From Deltaproteobacteria bacterium (GTDB taxonomy: Bacteria > Myxococcota_A > UBA9160 > UBA6930), in assembly GCA_029261795.1 (NCBI GenBank), contig JAJDAP010000026.1, forward strand, positions 1 to 64,000: a stretch of 64,000 bases of DNA. The letters are read 5' to 3'. Made by a program: the position numbers and the translations under genes. Each line of letters begins with the position of its first letter. Positions within the stretch are counted from its first letter, which is position 1. Below are positions 9,450 to 18,228 of the stretch, piece by piece. The notes under the pieces were generated by a model, which was given only the letters and a program-made list of their open reading frames with translations, made no database searches and was not told the DNA's origin.

Positions 9450-10310
9450 ATGACGGATCCGAAGATCGCGCTGAACCAGGCCTGGTGGGACGAGCGTGCG
9501 CCGCTTCACGTCGCCGGTGACTTCTATGACATCGAAGCGTTCAAGCGGGCCGGTGCCAGCACCCTGCAAGCCTTCGAGATCGACGAACTCGGTGATGTTG
9601 CCGGCCTCGATCTGGTGCACTTGCAATGTCATTTTGGGCTCGACTCGCTCTCCTGGGCCAGACGAGGCGCACGCGTGACCGGCCTCGACTTCTCGCCGAA
9701 CGCGATCACGGCAGCCGCCGAGCTGGCGAGCCAGATCGAGGTCGATGCTGCCTTCGTGGCTTCAGACGTCCACGATGCGGTCGAGGCCCTTGGCGAGCGC
9801 CAGTTCGACGTGGTCTACACCGGCCACGGGGCGCTCTGCTGGTTGCCCGACCTGGAGCGCTGGGCAGGCGTCGTCGCGCGCCTGCTGAGAGCCGGCGGGC
9901 GGCTCTATCTGGCCGAGTTCCACCCCCTCGTGGACGCCCTCGGCGAGGAGGAGCCGGTCTTCGAGATCGACTATTTTACGGGCCCAGCGGGGTTCAAGTG
10001 GAACGGTCCCGGAAGTTATGCGACGAGCGAGCCGACCGAGTTCGACGACAACTGGGAATGGATCCATCCCCTCGGCGAAGTCGTCAGCGCCCTCGCCGGG
10101 GCAGGCCTACGCATCGACAAGCTGACCGAGCGCGAAGAAACCTTCTTCCCCCGCTTCCCGTTCCTGGTCGAGAACCCCGGCAAGATCTACCGGATGCCCG
10201 CAGGCCGCCCCCGCATCCCCCTCAGCTACTCCCTGCTCGCCACGAAACCCAGAGCGGGGACGGACTCCTCAAGTTTCAAGATTGCAAGTTTTTCAAACTT
10301 GCAAACTTGA
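9450..10310 (+). CDS. class I SAM-dependent methyltransferase; last ~16 aa supplied by palindromic repeat
   Basis: LDLVHLQCHFGLDSLSWARRGARVTGLDFSPNAI..., FDVVYTGHGALCWLPDLERWAGVVARLLRAGGRLYLAEFHP; ends RAGTDSSSFKIASFSNLQT inside repeat 10249-10337. Confidence 0.85.
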   Translation: MTDPKIALNQAWWDERAPLHVAGDFYDIEAFKRAGASTLQAFEIDELGDVAGLDLVHLQCHFGLDSLSWARRGARVTGLDFSPNAITAAAELASQIEVDAAFVASDVHDAVEALGERQFDVVYTGHGALCWLPDLERWAGVVARLLRAGGRLYLAEFHPLVDALGEEEPVFEIDYFTGPAGFKWNGPGSYATSEPTEFDDNWEWIHPLGEVVSALAGAGLRIDKLTEREETFFPRFPFLVENPGKIYRMPAGRPRIPLSYSLLATKPRAGTDSSSFKIASFSNLQT

Positions 10311-10337
10311 AACTTGAGGAGTCCGTCCCCGCTCTGG
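10249..10337. repeat. near-perfect 89-bp palindrome (REP/MITE-like)
   Basis: Arms ccagagcggggacggactcctcaagtttcaag (10249-10280) and its exact reverse complement (10306-10337), 32/32; then one mismatch and ten more pairs to a ~3-nt centre. Confidence 0.9.
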
Positions 10338-10729
10338 TGGCACGGCGCATGCGTTCCATTTCTTCCCAGCCGATGTAGTGGGTGGGGCCGTTGTCGTCGA
10401 AGAAGAGTACGGGGCCTTCGCAGATGAAGAGATACTCGGTGTCTTCGAGCGCCGTGTTCGTACAGGTAGTCGCCGGCAGAGACGTAGCCGTCGCGCACCT
10501 CGAGCTTTCCTTTCAGCACGTAGGTGTGGGCGGCAGACAAGTGCTTGTGGGCTTCGGCCACGTAGCCCTTGTTCCAGCGGAATAACGCCGCCCATTGGCC
10601 ACTCTCGGAGCCGGTCCAGAGCACCTTGATCCAGGCATTCTCGCCGGTCGGCAACCAGCCGGCCTCAGCCGAGACCAGCGTGTCCATCAGCTCGGGGTTG
10701 AGGGGTGAGATGTCCTGGGCCAGCGCCAT
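10276..10729 (-). pseudogene. cupin-domain protein with internal frameshift; C-terminus supplied by palindrome
   Basis: Frame 1 MALAQDISPLNPELMDTLVSAEAGWLPTGENAWIKVLWTGSESGQWAALFRWNKGYVAEAHKHLSAAHTYVLKGKLEVRDGYVSAGDYLYE; frame 2 TALEDTEYLFICEGPVLFFDDNGPTHYIGWEEMERMRRATRAGTDSSSFKFASLKNLQS*. Frame changes at ~10455-10462. Confidence 0.7.
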
Positions 10730-10757
10730 GTTCGGTTCCTCGGGTTCAGCCCGCCGC

Positions 10758-11447
10758 CTAGCGAGCCAGATGCTCGCTGATCACCTGCTCCCATTCGGAG
10801 GGGCGGAAGAACATCGGCCCCATTCCGCCCTTGTAGGCGACCTCGCCGCCCTTGGCGATCAGGTAGAGCCGCTCGGGCATTGCCGCGTAATCCTTGGCAA
10901 CGGCATCATCCATCTCGTCGACCAGTGCGGGCATTTCCAGGGCCAGCTTGACCATGCACGCCTGGCCTACTTCGACCCGCTCGTCCATGGATTCGTGCTG
11001 GGCGAAGAGCACGGCGTCCTGCTCGTTCTCCTTCACCTGCCAGCCGTCGGTCGGGTGAATCTCGCGCAGGTAGATCACGTAGAAGTCGACCTGCTCGCGG
11101 AACTGCTGATAGATCCGATTGAGGGTCCCAGCCTGGGCCCGGAACGGCGGTCAGGTGTAGGACCCGAAGATCAAGGCGACAGGCCTTTCTGCGAAGCGAT
11201 CGGAGAGCCGCAGGGTCTCGCCTTCGCTACCCCCGTAGCCGGGCATGAAGGGGAGCTCGAAATCCCGGGCAGGCTCGCCCTGCTGGACCGAATTCGCCTC
11301 GCGCGGCATCAGCTCGGCAACCACTTCTGCGGCTTTCGGATGCGCCATCGCCGCCGCGAGATCGTCCTTGTCGAGGCCTTCCATGGCGTCGCCTTCGAGC
11401 CGTTCGAAAATCTCGGCCTTGAGGGCATCGAGGTCCTGGTCAGGCAT
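10758..11447 (-). CDS. iodothyronine-deiodinase-like (thioredoxin-fold) selenoprotein, in-frame UGA (Sec) at 11151-11153
   Basis: ORFs 11151-11447 and 10758-11078 share a frame with no other stop between: ...FAERPVALIFGSYT-U-PPFRAQAGTLNRIYQQFREQVDFYVIYLREIHPTDGWQV.... Matches deiodinase Sec context FGSxTUPPF. Confidence 0.85.
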
Positions 11448-11580
11448 CCGGGCTCCTCCCTATGGGCGGCGAAACGGTACCTCAAGCACCGGTACAGCCC
11501 AGGCCGGCATTGACCGATACGCCTGCCTGTAACTTGCCGCCTGCCCGACGGCCGATTCTCGACATCAAAGGATCCGAGCT

Positions 11581-12285
11581 GTGGCCAAAGAGCCTCCGGT
11601 CCTGGTCTATGGAGACCGGGCGGACAGACAATTCTCGAGCAGATTGCTCGGCCTGGGCTTCCGTGCGCTTCGGGCGGGCGACGCCAATGAAGCCCGCGAG
11701 CAGCTCGAAGGCGCCGGGGACGTCGTCTATGCCGCCCTGATCGACGGCTCCTCGGACCCTGGCGAGATCCGCGCGCTTTCGAGACTCGCCAAAGACCTCC
11801 AGATCTTCGTGGTCGGGCCGCGACCCGACGATGTCCAGATCAGCGCGCTTCGCGGCCTGCGCCTCCAGATCGGACTGTTCGACCCGCTCGAGGACGGCGT
11901 GCTGCAGTTCTGCCTCGGCCAGGCCGCCCTGGCCCGTGGCGGATCCGAGGGCCGCCGCGATGGCCGCGTCCCGACCGACCTCACGGCCCTGGTGCGCGCC
12001 AAGACCGGCCCGCGCACCGCGGGCATCCACGAGATGTCGGTGAGCGGCGCCTACCTCACGACGCTCCGACCGCTGATGAAGGGCGCCGTGATCCCGATCG
12101 AGCTCCGGCTGCCGGAAGGAGAGATCCTGGTCGAATCCACCGTCGTCTGGAGCAACGTCATCGGCAACCTGCGCCGCGATCGCCACCCGACGGGCATGGC
12201 CGTGAAATTCGGCCCGCTAGGCGAAGCGGAGATGGCAGCGTTGGCCCGCTACCTCCGCCAGCAGCTCGAACGCTTCCGCCTCTGA
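11581..12285 (+). CDS. PilZ-domain protein with N-terminal receiver-like region
   Basis: RRDGRVPTDLTALVRAKTGPRTAGIHEMSVSGAYLTT...TVVWSNVIGNLRRDRHPTGMAVKFG, PilZ pattern. Confidence 0.7.
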   Translation: MAKEPPVLVYGDRADRQFSSRLLGLGFRALRAGDANEAREQLEGAGDVVYAALIDGSSDPGEIRALSRLAKDLQIFVVGPRPDDVQISALRGLRLQIGLFDPLEDGVLQFCLGQAALARGGSEGRRDGRVPTDLTALVRAKTGPRTAGIHEMSVSGAYLTTLRPLMKGAVIPIELRLPEGEILVESTVVWSNVIGNLRRDRHPTGMAVKFGPLGEAEMAALARYLRQQLERFRL

Positions 12286-12361
12286 TCCGGTCCCTGACGG
12301 CGGCCTTGCTGGGTTAGCATCGCTTCATCCGGACGCGCCCGCGTTGCCGGAGGGAGACCGA

Positions 12362-13825
12362 ATGATCGAGCTGTTGACTACCTTCGGGATCGGACTGTTC
12401 ACGATCTTCTTGCTCTACGTGTTCGTCCGCACCCGCTACAAGAAGGCCGGCCCCGACGAAGCGTTGATCGTCTTCGGGCGCCGCAAGTTGTTGGGCGACA
12501 AGGTCGTCGACGAAGATGGCAACACCCAGGGCTTCCGAATCGTACGGGGCGGCGGCACCTTCATCTGGCCGGGTTGGGAAGCGCACGATCGTCTCTCGAT
12601 GAAGATGATGACGCTCGAGATCAACATGCCGCACGTCTACACCGAGCAAGGCATTCCGATCAACGTGCGTGCCGTTGCCCAGGTAAAGATCGAGGCGAAG
12701 ACCGCGTCGATTCGAAACGCCGCGGAGTCATTCCTCGGCATGCCCGTGGAAGATGTCCGCTCGACGATCCAGGAGACCGTGGCCGGCCACCTGCGTGGAA
12801 TCATCGGCACGCTGACGATCGAAACGCTCTATCGCGACCAGAAATCGTTCCAGGAGAAGGTCCGTTCCGAGGCGCAAGAGGATCTGATCGCGATGGGCTT
12901 CGAGTTCAAGTCCTTCGTGTTCCAGGAGATCCAGGACGACCAGGGCTACCTCGACGCGCTGGGCCAGCCCAAGATCCAAGAGGCGCTGAAGCAGGCGCGC
13001 ATCGCCACCGCGAATGCCGACCGCGACGCCAAGATCGAGGAAGAGAATGCCAGGCGCGCCAAGGAGCAACAACGCTTCAGCGTCGACACTGAGGTGGCCG
13101 ACGCCGAGAAGGAGCTCTCTCTAAAGCAGGCCAGCATCAAGGAAGAAGTCGACGTTGCGCATGCCCAGGCCACCAAGGCCGGTGAGATGGAGACCAAGGT
13201 CCAGAACATCGCGATCGCAGCGAAGGAAGTCGATCGCCAGAAGCTCGAACTGAACGCGCAGGTGCGCGAGCAGGCGGACGCACGCAAGTACCAGGTGGAG
13301 CGCGACGCCGACGCCTCCCGCTACCGGATCGAGAACGAGGCGGCAGCCGAGCGCAAACGGCGCGAGGAGATCTCTGAAGCCGTCCGAGCCGAGGGTTTGG
13401 CGACCGCGGCGGCCGAGGCCGCCCAGCGCCGCGACATCGGTATCGCCGATGGTGATGCGATTCTGGCGCGTGGTCAGGCCGAAGCCGAGGCCCGGCGCCA
13501 GCTCGCGGAAGCCTTGAAGCTCTACAACGAAGCCGGCCTCTCGATCGAAGCACTCAAGGTGCTGCCCGACATCGCGGCCGCGATCAGCGAACCGCTCTCA
13601 CGCGCCGGCAGCACCACGATCATCAGCAACGGGGGCGCGCCCGGTTCGGGAACCGGCACGGCCAAGCTGACCGAGGACGTGGTGCAGGTCCTCAGCCAGC
13701 TGAGCCCGATCCTGAATCAGCTCGCCGGTGTCGAGCTGAACGACTTCCTGCGCGGCATCGCGGCGCTTCCGGGCGCGGCCGCCCAGAACCTGAGCGCCGG
13801 GGACGCCCAGGATTCCGAAGGTTAG
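12362..13825 (+). CDS. flotillin/SPFH-domain protein
   Basis: GPDEALIVFGRRK; GGTFIWPGWEAHDRLSMKMMTLEI; long Ala/Glu-rich coiled coil. Confidence 0.85.
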   Translation: MIELLTTFGIGLFTIFLLYVFVRTRYKKAGPDEALIVFGRRKLLGDKVVDEDGNTQGFRIVRGGGTFIWPGWEAHDRLSMKMMTLEINMPHVYTEQGIPINVRAVAQVKIEAKTASIRNAAESFLGMPVEDVRSTIQETVAGHLRGIIGTLTIETLYRDQKSFQEKVRSEAQEDLIAMGFEFKSFVFQEIQDDQGYLDALGQPKIQEALKQARIATANADRDAKIEEENARRAKEQQRFSVDTEVADAEKELSLKQASIKEEVDVAHAQATKAGEMETKVQNIAIAAKEVDRQKLELNAQVREQADARKYQVERDADASRYRIENEAAAERKRREEISEAVRAEGLATAAAEAAQRRDIGIADGDAILARGQAEAEARRQLAEALKLYNEAGLSIEALKVLPDIAAAISEPLSRAGSTTIISNGGAPGSGTGTAKLTEDVVQVLSQLSPILNQLAGVELNDFLRGIAALPGAAAQNLSAGDAQDSEG

Positions 13826-13828
13826 TTC

Positions 13829-14851
13829 GTGGCGACTACCGCGCTCAAGGATCTGCTGCGAGAACTCGAGAACGCCCGGGGTCTGCGCGGCCGGCTTGGC
13901 ATCCTGGCGCGCTCCTTTGATCTGCTCCGGAAGCTCAGCCCCGCCGACCGCGAGCGCGTTGCACTGAGGGTCGGTAGCGACTGGGCCTGGGGTCAGATCG
14001 AGCGCTCGTTCATGAAGGACGGCAAGCTCTCGGAAGCCGAACAGGTCATCCAGCAAGCCTTCGAGACGATTGGCTCGGCGGACCCCTCCGAGCTTCGTCA
14101 GGCGGCGCGCAGGATCCGCGAACGAGACACCGACGGCCTCGAGCAAGCCGCCATCCAGACGCTGGAACGGATCCTCGAAGAGGACGGTGCGCTCACCGCG
14201 CCGCCGGGCGAGGCGGTTGCGACCCCGCTCGGCGTGAATGCCGCACTCGACACGGTGGCCAAGAGCGAGGACGTGGCCGTCACGGAAACGTCCGAGGCGA
14301 CCCAACCCGCTGCAGCCAAGAACGCTTCAGAGGCGCCGGCCCCGGCCGAGCCGAAGCCCGCCGCCATCACGCCGAGGCGGCGCCTGCCGAGCCCGGGGCA
14401 ACCGACCCCCCGAAAGCAACCGCCGCCTCCCCCTCGACGTCCAGCCCCAGCGCGATCCCGGGCAGCCCGTCGCGATGAGCCGACGGCCCCCGATCCGCCA
14501 GCGGCGCTGGCGTTCCCGAGCAGCGCCGAGCGGCTCCGCGCCTTGCGCAGCCTGCGGACGCCCGGGCACGCCGCGAGCCTCGGCTCTGCGACGCGCAGAC
14601 AATGGATCGCGGGGCTCGGCAGCAGCTGGGCCGGCCGCCGCGCGCTCTCCTCGATGATCCAGGCGGGTGCCCTCGAGGATCTCGACGAAGCGCTGACGCT
14701 GATCGATCTGCTCGAACGCGATTCCGACAAGGTCTGGTGTTTGATCGATTGGGTCGAAAGCCAATCGCCGGCGGCTCCCGAACGAGCTCGGCTGCTCGAG
14801 GCGGCGCCGTCGCCGAGTTCGCGCCGTCGCCTCGAGCGGCGCCTCGTCTGA
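13829..14851 (+). CDS. hypothetical protein, Ala/Pro-rich linker
   Basis: 340-aa ORF (GTG) directly after flotillin; low-complexity centre. Confidence 0.55.
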   Translation: MATTALKDLLRELENARGLRGRLGILARSFDLLRKLSPADRERVALRVGSDWAWGQIERSFMKDGKLSEAEQVIQQAFETIGSADPSELRQAARRIRERDTDGLEQAAIQTLERILEEDGALTAPPGEAVATPLGVNAALDTVAKSEDVAVTETSEATQPAAAKNASEAPAPAEPKPAAITPRRRLPSPGQPTPRKQPPPPPRRPAPARSRAARRDEPTAPDPPAALAFPSSAERLRALRSLRTPGHAASLGSATRRQWIAGLGSSWAGRRALSSMIQAGALEDLDEALTLIDLLERDSDKVWCLIDWVESQSPAAPERARLLEAAPSPSSRRRLERRLV

Positions 14852-14903
14852 GCCAAGTCTTGCGAGGTGTTCTGCCAGACCTGAATCCGACGAGGAGAAC
14901 CCG

Positions 14904-15614
14904 GTGATCGACTACTTCGGCTACATCACCACCATGAGCTGGCGCGTGGGCATCGCGCTGGAAGAGTTGGGCCTCGAATACGGCTTCACGTCGGTGAACA
15001 TCGGCAGCGGCGAACAATTCACGTCGGAACACACGGCGCGAAATCCGATGCAGAAGGTTCCGGTCATCATCGACCACGACCCGGCAGATGGTGGCGAAGC
15101 CATTACGGTCTTCGAATCCGGCGCGATCCTCTGGTACCTGGCCGAGAAGACCGGAAGGTTGATGCCTGGCAACCCGCGCGCGCGGGCCGAGTTCCACGCC
15201 TGGTTCTTCTGGATCGTCACCGGCTATGGAAACGCCCTCAGCTGGCCCGGCGCGACCTTCCACACCGACCCCCGGTATCGCCTCTTCGACAAGACCGACT
15301 ACGGGCAGGCGACCTACGAACGCTTCACCAACGCGAGCATCCAGGCCCACGCCAAACTCGACGAAAGGCTCGAGGGCCGCGAATTCATCTGCGGCGACTA
15401 TTCGATCATCGACATCGCGGCCATGGGCTCGACGGTTCCCCTCCTCCTGCACGGCGTCGAGGATCTCTCCAGGTACCCGAATCTCGAGCGCTGGTATGGT
15501 GCCGTGCGCAGCCGCCCGGCAGTGGCGCGCGGCATCGCCCTCGGCGACGAAGCGCGATCCAAGCTGCCGGATTACTACGCGGCCGCGCTCTTTGGAGAGC
15601 CCTGGCCGGCCTGA
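14904..15614 (+). CDS. glutathione S-transferase family protein
   Basis: SWRVGIALEELGLEYGFTSVNIGSGEQFTSEHTARNPMQKVPVIIDHD...ITVFESGAILWYLAEKTGRLMP. Confidence 0.88.
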   Translation: MIDYFGYITTMSWRVGIALEELGLEYGFTSVNIGSGEQFTSEHTARNPMQKVPVIIDHDPADGGEAITVFESGAILWYLAEKTGRLMPGNPRARAEFHAWFFWIVTGYGNALSWPGATFHTDPRYRLFDKTDYGQATYERFTNASIQAHAKLDERLEGREFICGDYSIIDIAAMGSTVPLLLHGVEDLSRYPNLERWYGAVRSRPAVARGIALGDEARSKLPDYYAAALFGEPWPA

Positions 15615-15742
15615 CCAGCCCACCTAGCCTCGAGACCGGACCTCGAGCCCTGACCGCGGGTCTTGACGGCGGGCCGCGAATCCCCGCGGATTGGCCTATC
15701 TTCGCGTCCGAGACGGGGAGACGCCGACAGGATTACAACCGC

Positions 15743-16768
15743 GTGGGTAGTACCTACGATCGCCTCCGACGGGCCGATGCCATCCGGCAGCGCAAGGCCG
15801 AACGGCGCCGCGCGCCCGGCCCCCGCCGCTATAAGGTCCTCACGATCGCGAACAACAAGGGCGGCGTCGGGAAGACCACCCTCGCGCTCAATCTGGCGGT
15901 CTACCTGCGCGCCCGGCGCGAGGACTGGCCGGTCCTGGTCGTCAACCTCGACGACCAGGACACCATGGATCGTGCGCTGACGCTCGGCGAGCGGCGCCAT
16001 CGCATCGACATCCTCCGCGCTGCCCGGGATCGCCGACTCGATCGTTCCATCTGCCCCGGACAATTCGGCCTCCAGTACGTGCCTGCCACACAGGATCTCG
16101 AAGCCCTCGCCGCAGCCTGGCCAGGTGGCGACGGCCTCGATCTGTTGTTGCAGGCCAGTGGCTTCGAGGGCCTGGTCATCGTCGACACCAAGAGCGATCT
16201 CGGCCCGGTGACCCGGAGCGCATTGGCCGCGAGCGATCGTGTCCTGGTTCCGGTGAAGGACCTCGGTTCGCTCCGCGAAGCCGAGCGGTTGTTCGCCATG
16301 CTCACCGAATGGGGCCGACCCGTCGCGCATGCGCGCGTGCTGTTCTCGCTCATCGACCTGCGCGTCAAGGTCAAGGCCGATGGCAATTCGGTCGACGTCC
16401 TCGCGCTCCTGCTGAGAGAACTGCGGGAACGCAGGTGGCCCAACCTACCGACCTTCCTGTCACGAAGCGCCGCGGTAGAGGCACTGGCCAACCACCCCGA
16501 CGGGCGCCCACGAACCGTCCTGCACGGTGCGCCGCGCTCGGTCGTGCATCGCCAGTTCCGCTCGCTGGCCGATGAGGTGATCGAAATGATCGACGCCATC
16601 GAAAGTGTCCCGACGGCGGCGCCGGAACCGATCGAAGTTCTTGCGAATGGGAAGCGCGAGCCCTCGCCGCCGCCAGCTACGGCGCCGGACGCGACAACGG
16701 AAGCCGCACCAGCGCGCTCCTTCGCACGTTGGAGGTTCGGGCGCGGCGGAGCGAAAGATCCTCTTTGA
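15743..16768 (+). CDS. ParA/MinD-like P-loop ATPase
   Basis: VLTIANNKGGVGKTTLALNLAVYL (deviant Walker A), LVVNLDDQDT. Confidence 0.82.
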   Translation: MGSTYDRLRRADAIRQRKAERRRAPGPRRYKVLTIANNKGGVGKTTLALNLAVYLRARREDWPVLVVNLDDQDTMDRALTLGERRHRIDILRAARDRRLDRSICPGQFGLQYVPATQDLEALAAAWPGGDGLDLLLQASGFEGLVIVDTKSDLGPVTRSALAASDRVLVPVKDLGSLREAERLFAMLTEWGRPVAHARVLFSLIDLRVKVKADGNSVDVLALLLRELRERRWPNLPTFLSRSAAVEALANHPDGRPRTVLHGAPRSVVHRQFRSLADEVIEMIDAIESVPTAAPEPIEVLANGKREPSPPPATAPDATTEAAPARSFARWRFGRGGAKDPL

Positions 16769-16809
16769 CTTTGCACTGCCCCGTCGAGCGCGCGCCAGCA
16801 CCGGACCCA

Positions 16810-17622
16810 TCACTCCGCGGGGCGATTGAAGGTGTAGAGCTGCACGCCGTCCGCGATGATGCGCTCCGTCGCGACCATGCGCATTCGCTCGCCACAGTTG
16901 GGCGAGGCATCGTGCAACAGCCAGGGGTGCATGAAGAACACGTCGCCCGGCTCGCCCGTGGCTTCGAGCACGCGAAGAGGCACGCCCTCGTGCTCGCTGG
17001 TGTGCGCCATGAAGCGCTCGTACCGTTCATCGGCTGGTCCCTCGCGCCATAGATCGCGAAGCCAGGGAACATTCCGGGCCAAAGCCTTTCGCAGCTGTGC
17101 GGAGTGCCCCTCGTAGTCTCGCTCCTGGCGTTCGGACAACCGGAACATCAGCCGATGCGAGCCGCCGACGAACAACGTGCCCCCTCCCCTCGCTTCGAGC
17201 CGCTCGAGCAGCAAGAACAACTGCACACCGGGGAGCTCGTCGCCCACCCATCCCGGAGCCGGGAAGTCGGTATGCCACACCTTGTGGGGCAGCACCCAGC
17301 TGGCGGCATCCGGTGGCGACATGAGAAGCTGGCCGATCGTTTTCGGGCGCTGCCAATTCCCCGAGCCCAGCAGTGCGTCGATCCCGACGCAAACCCCAGG
17401 ACCTAGCAATGGATCGAAGAGCCCCTCGTCCTCGCGCAGCTTCTTGACGAGCGCGGGCGGAACGCGCTGCCAGGTTGTGGGATCGCTCCGAGCGATGCCT
17501 CGCCGACGCTCGGCCTCTTCCCAGAGCCGGTCTCGAATCGCCTCGACCACAGCCCCATCGACGGCCTCACGCATACAGGTGAGACCATCGCGCTCGAATT
17601 CCTGGAGCTGTTCCGGGTTCAT
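16810..17622 (-). CDS. phytanoyl-CoA dioxygenase (PhyH) family protein
   Basis: LQEFERDGLTCMREAVDGAVVEAIRDRLW; VWHTDFPAPG; GDVFFMHPWLLHDASPNCGERMRMVATERI. Confidence 0.82.
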   Translation of the reverse strand: MNPEQLQEFERDGLTCMREAVDGAVVEAIRDRLWEEAERRRGIARSDPTTWQRVPPALVKKLREDEGLFDPLLGPGVCVGIDALLGSGNWQRPKTIGQLLMSPPDAASWVLPHKVWHTDFPAPGWVGDELPGVQLFLLLERLEARGGGTLFVGGSHRLMFRLSERQERDYEGHSAQLRKALARNVPWLRDLWREGPADERYERFMAHTSEHEGVPLRVLEATGEPGDVFFMHPWLLHDASPNCGERMRMVATERIIADGVQLYTFNRPAE

Positions 17623-17658
17623 CGTTGCACCAACGCGCGCAAGACCGCGCCAGGGAGG

Positions 17659-18105
17659 TCAAGGACTGGAATCACCCAGCCGTTTTCGCATCGGACGGCC
17701 CCGATCCGTAGGTTTCCCACCCAGGGCTTCGTAGCCGCGCCCCAGATAGAATGGCTCGGCATTCAAGCTCGCGTCCAGGGCAACTGTGAGATGACCCGCA
17801 GATTCGATCTGCGATTCGGCGTGCCGCAGCAGTGCCGAACCCACGCCGATTCGAGCGTATTCGGGCCGCACGTAGAGGCCTTCGACGCGATCCTCATCGA
17901 TCTCCACCCACCCACCAAGTTCATCACCGCGCGTGGCGACCCACACCTCGTTGAGATCGAGCGCACGTTCGATCCGCTCACGGCCCGAGCCCTCCGCCCA
18001 CTCCCGTGCGCGCCCTACGCCATAGGCAGGGGCCGCGAGCGTTAGGATCGCTTCGCGCCGGATTGCCAGCAGGATGCTGGCCTCCGCGGGGGTCGCTCGA
18101 CGCAT
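17659..18105 (-). CDS. GNAT-family N-acetyltransferase
   Basis: MRRATPAEASILLAIRREAI...VEGLYVRPEYARIGVGSALLRHAESQIESAG. Confidence 0.82.
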   Translation of the reverse strand: MRRATPAEASILLAIRREAILTLAAPAYGVGRAREWAEGSGRERIERALDLNEVWVATRGDELGGWVEIDEDRVEGLYVRPEYARIGVGSALLRHAESQIESAGHLTVALDASLNAEPFYLGRGYEALGGKPTDRGRPMRKRLGDSSP

Positions 18106-18228
18106 CGCGAGCAGCGAATTCACGGGAGCTTTGGGATCCGTATGAACCTCCTCGCCCATGTCGCCTCATCAAACAACTCATGGCTCGCGGGGTCGACCAT
18201 GATCAGTCATTCGGGCGAGAAGTGGTGG

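Noticed and set aside
14367-15623. 418-aa minus-strand ORF over the hypothetical/GST genes
   Set aside because: Antisense shadow ORF; the + strand GST has clear motifs.
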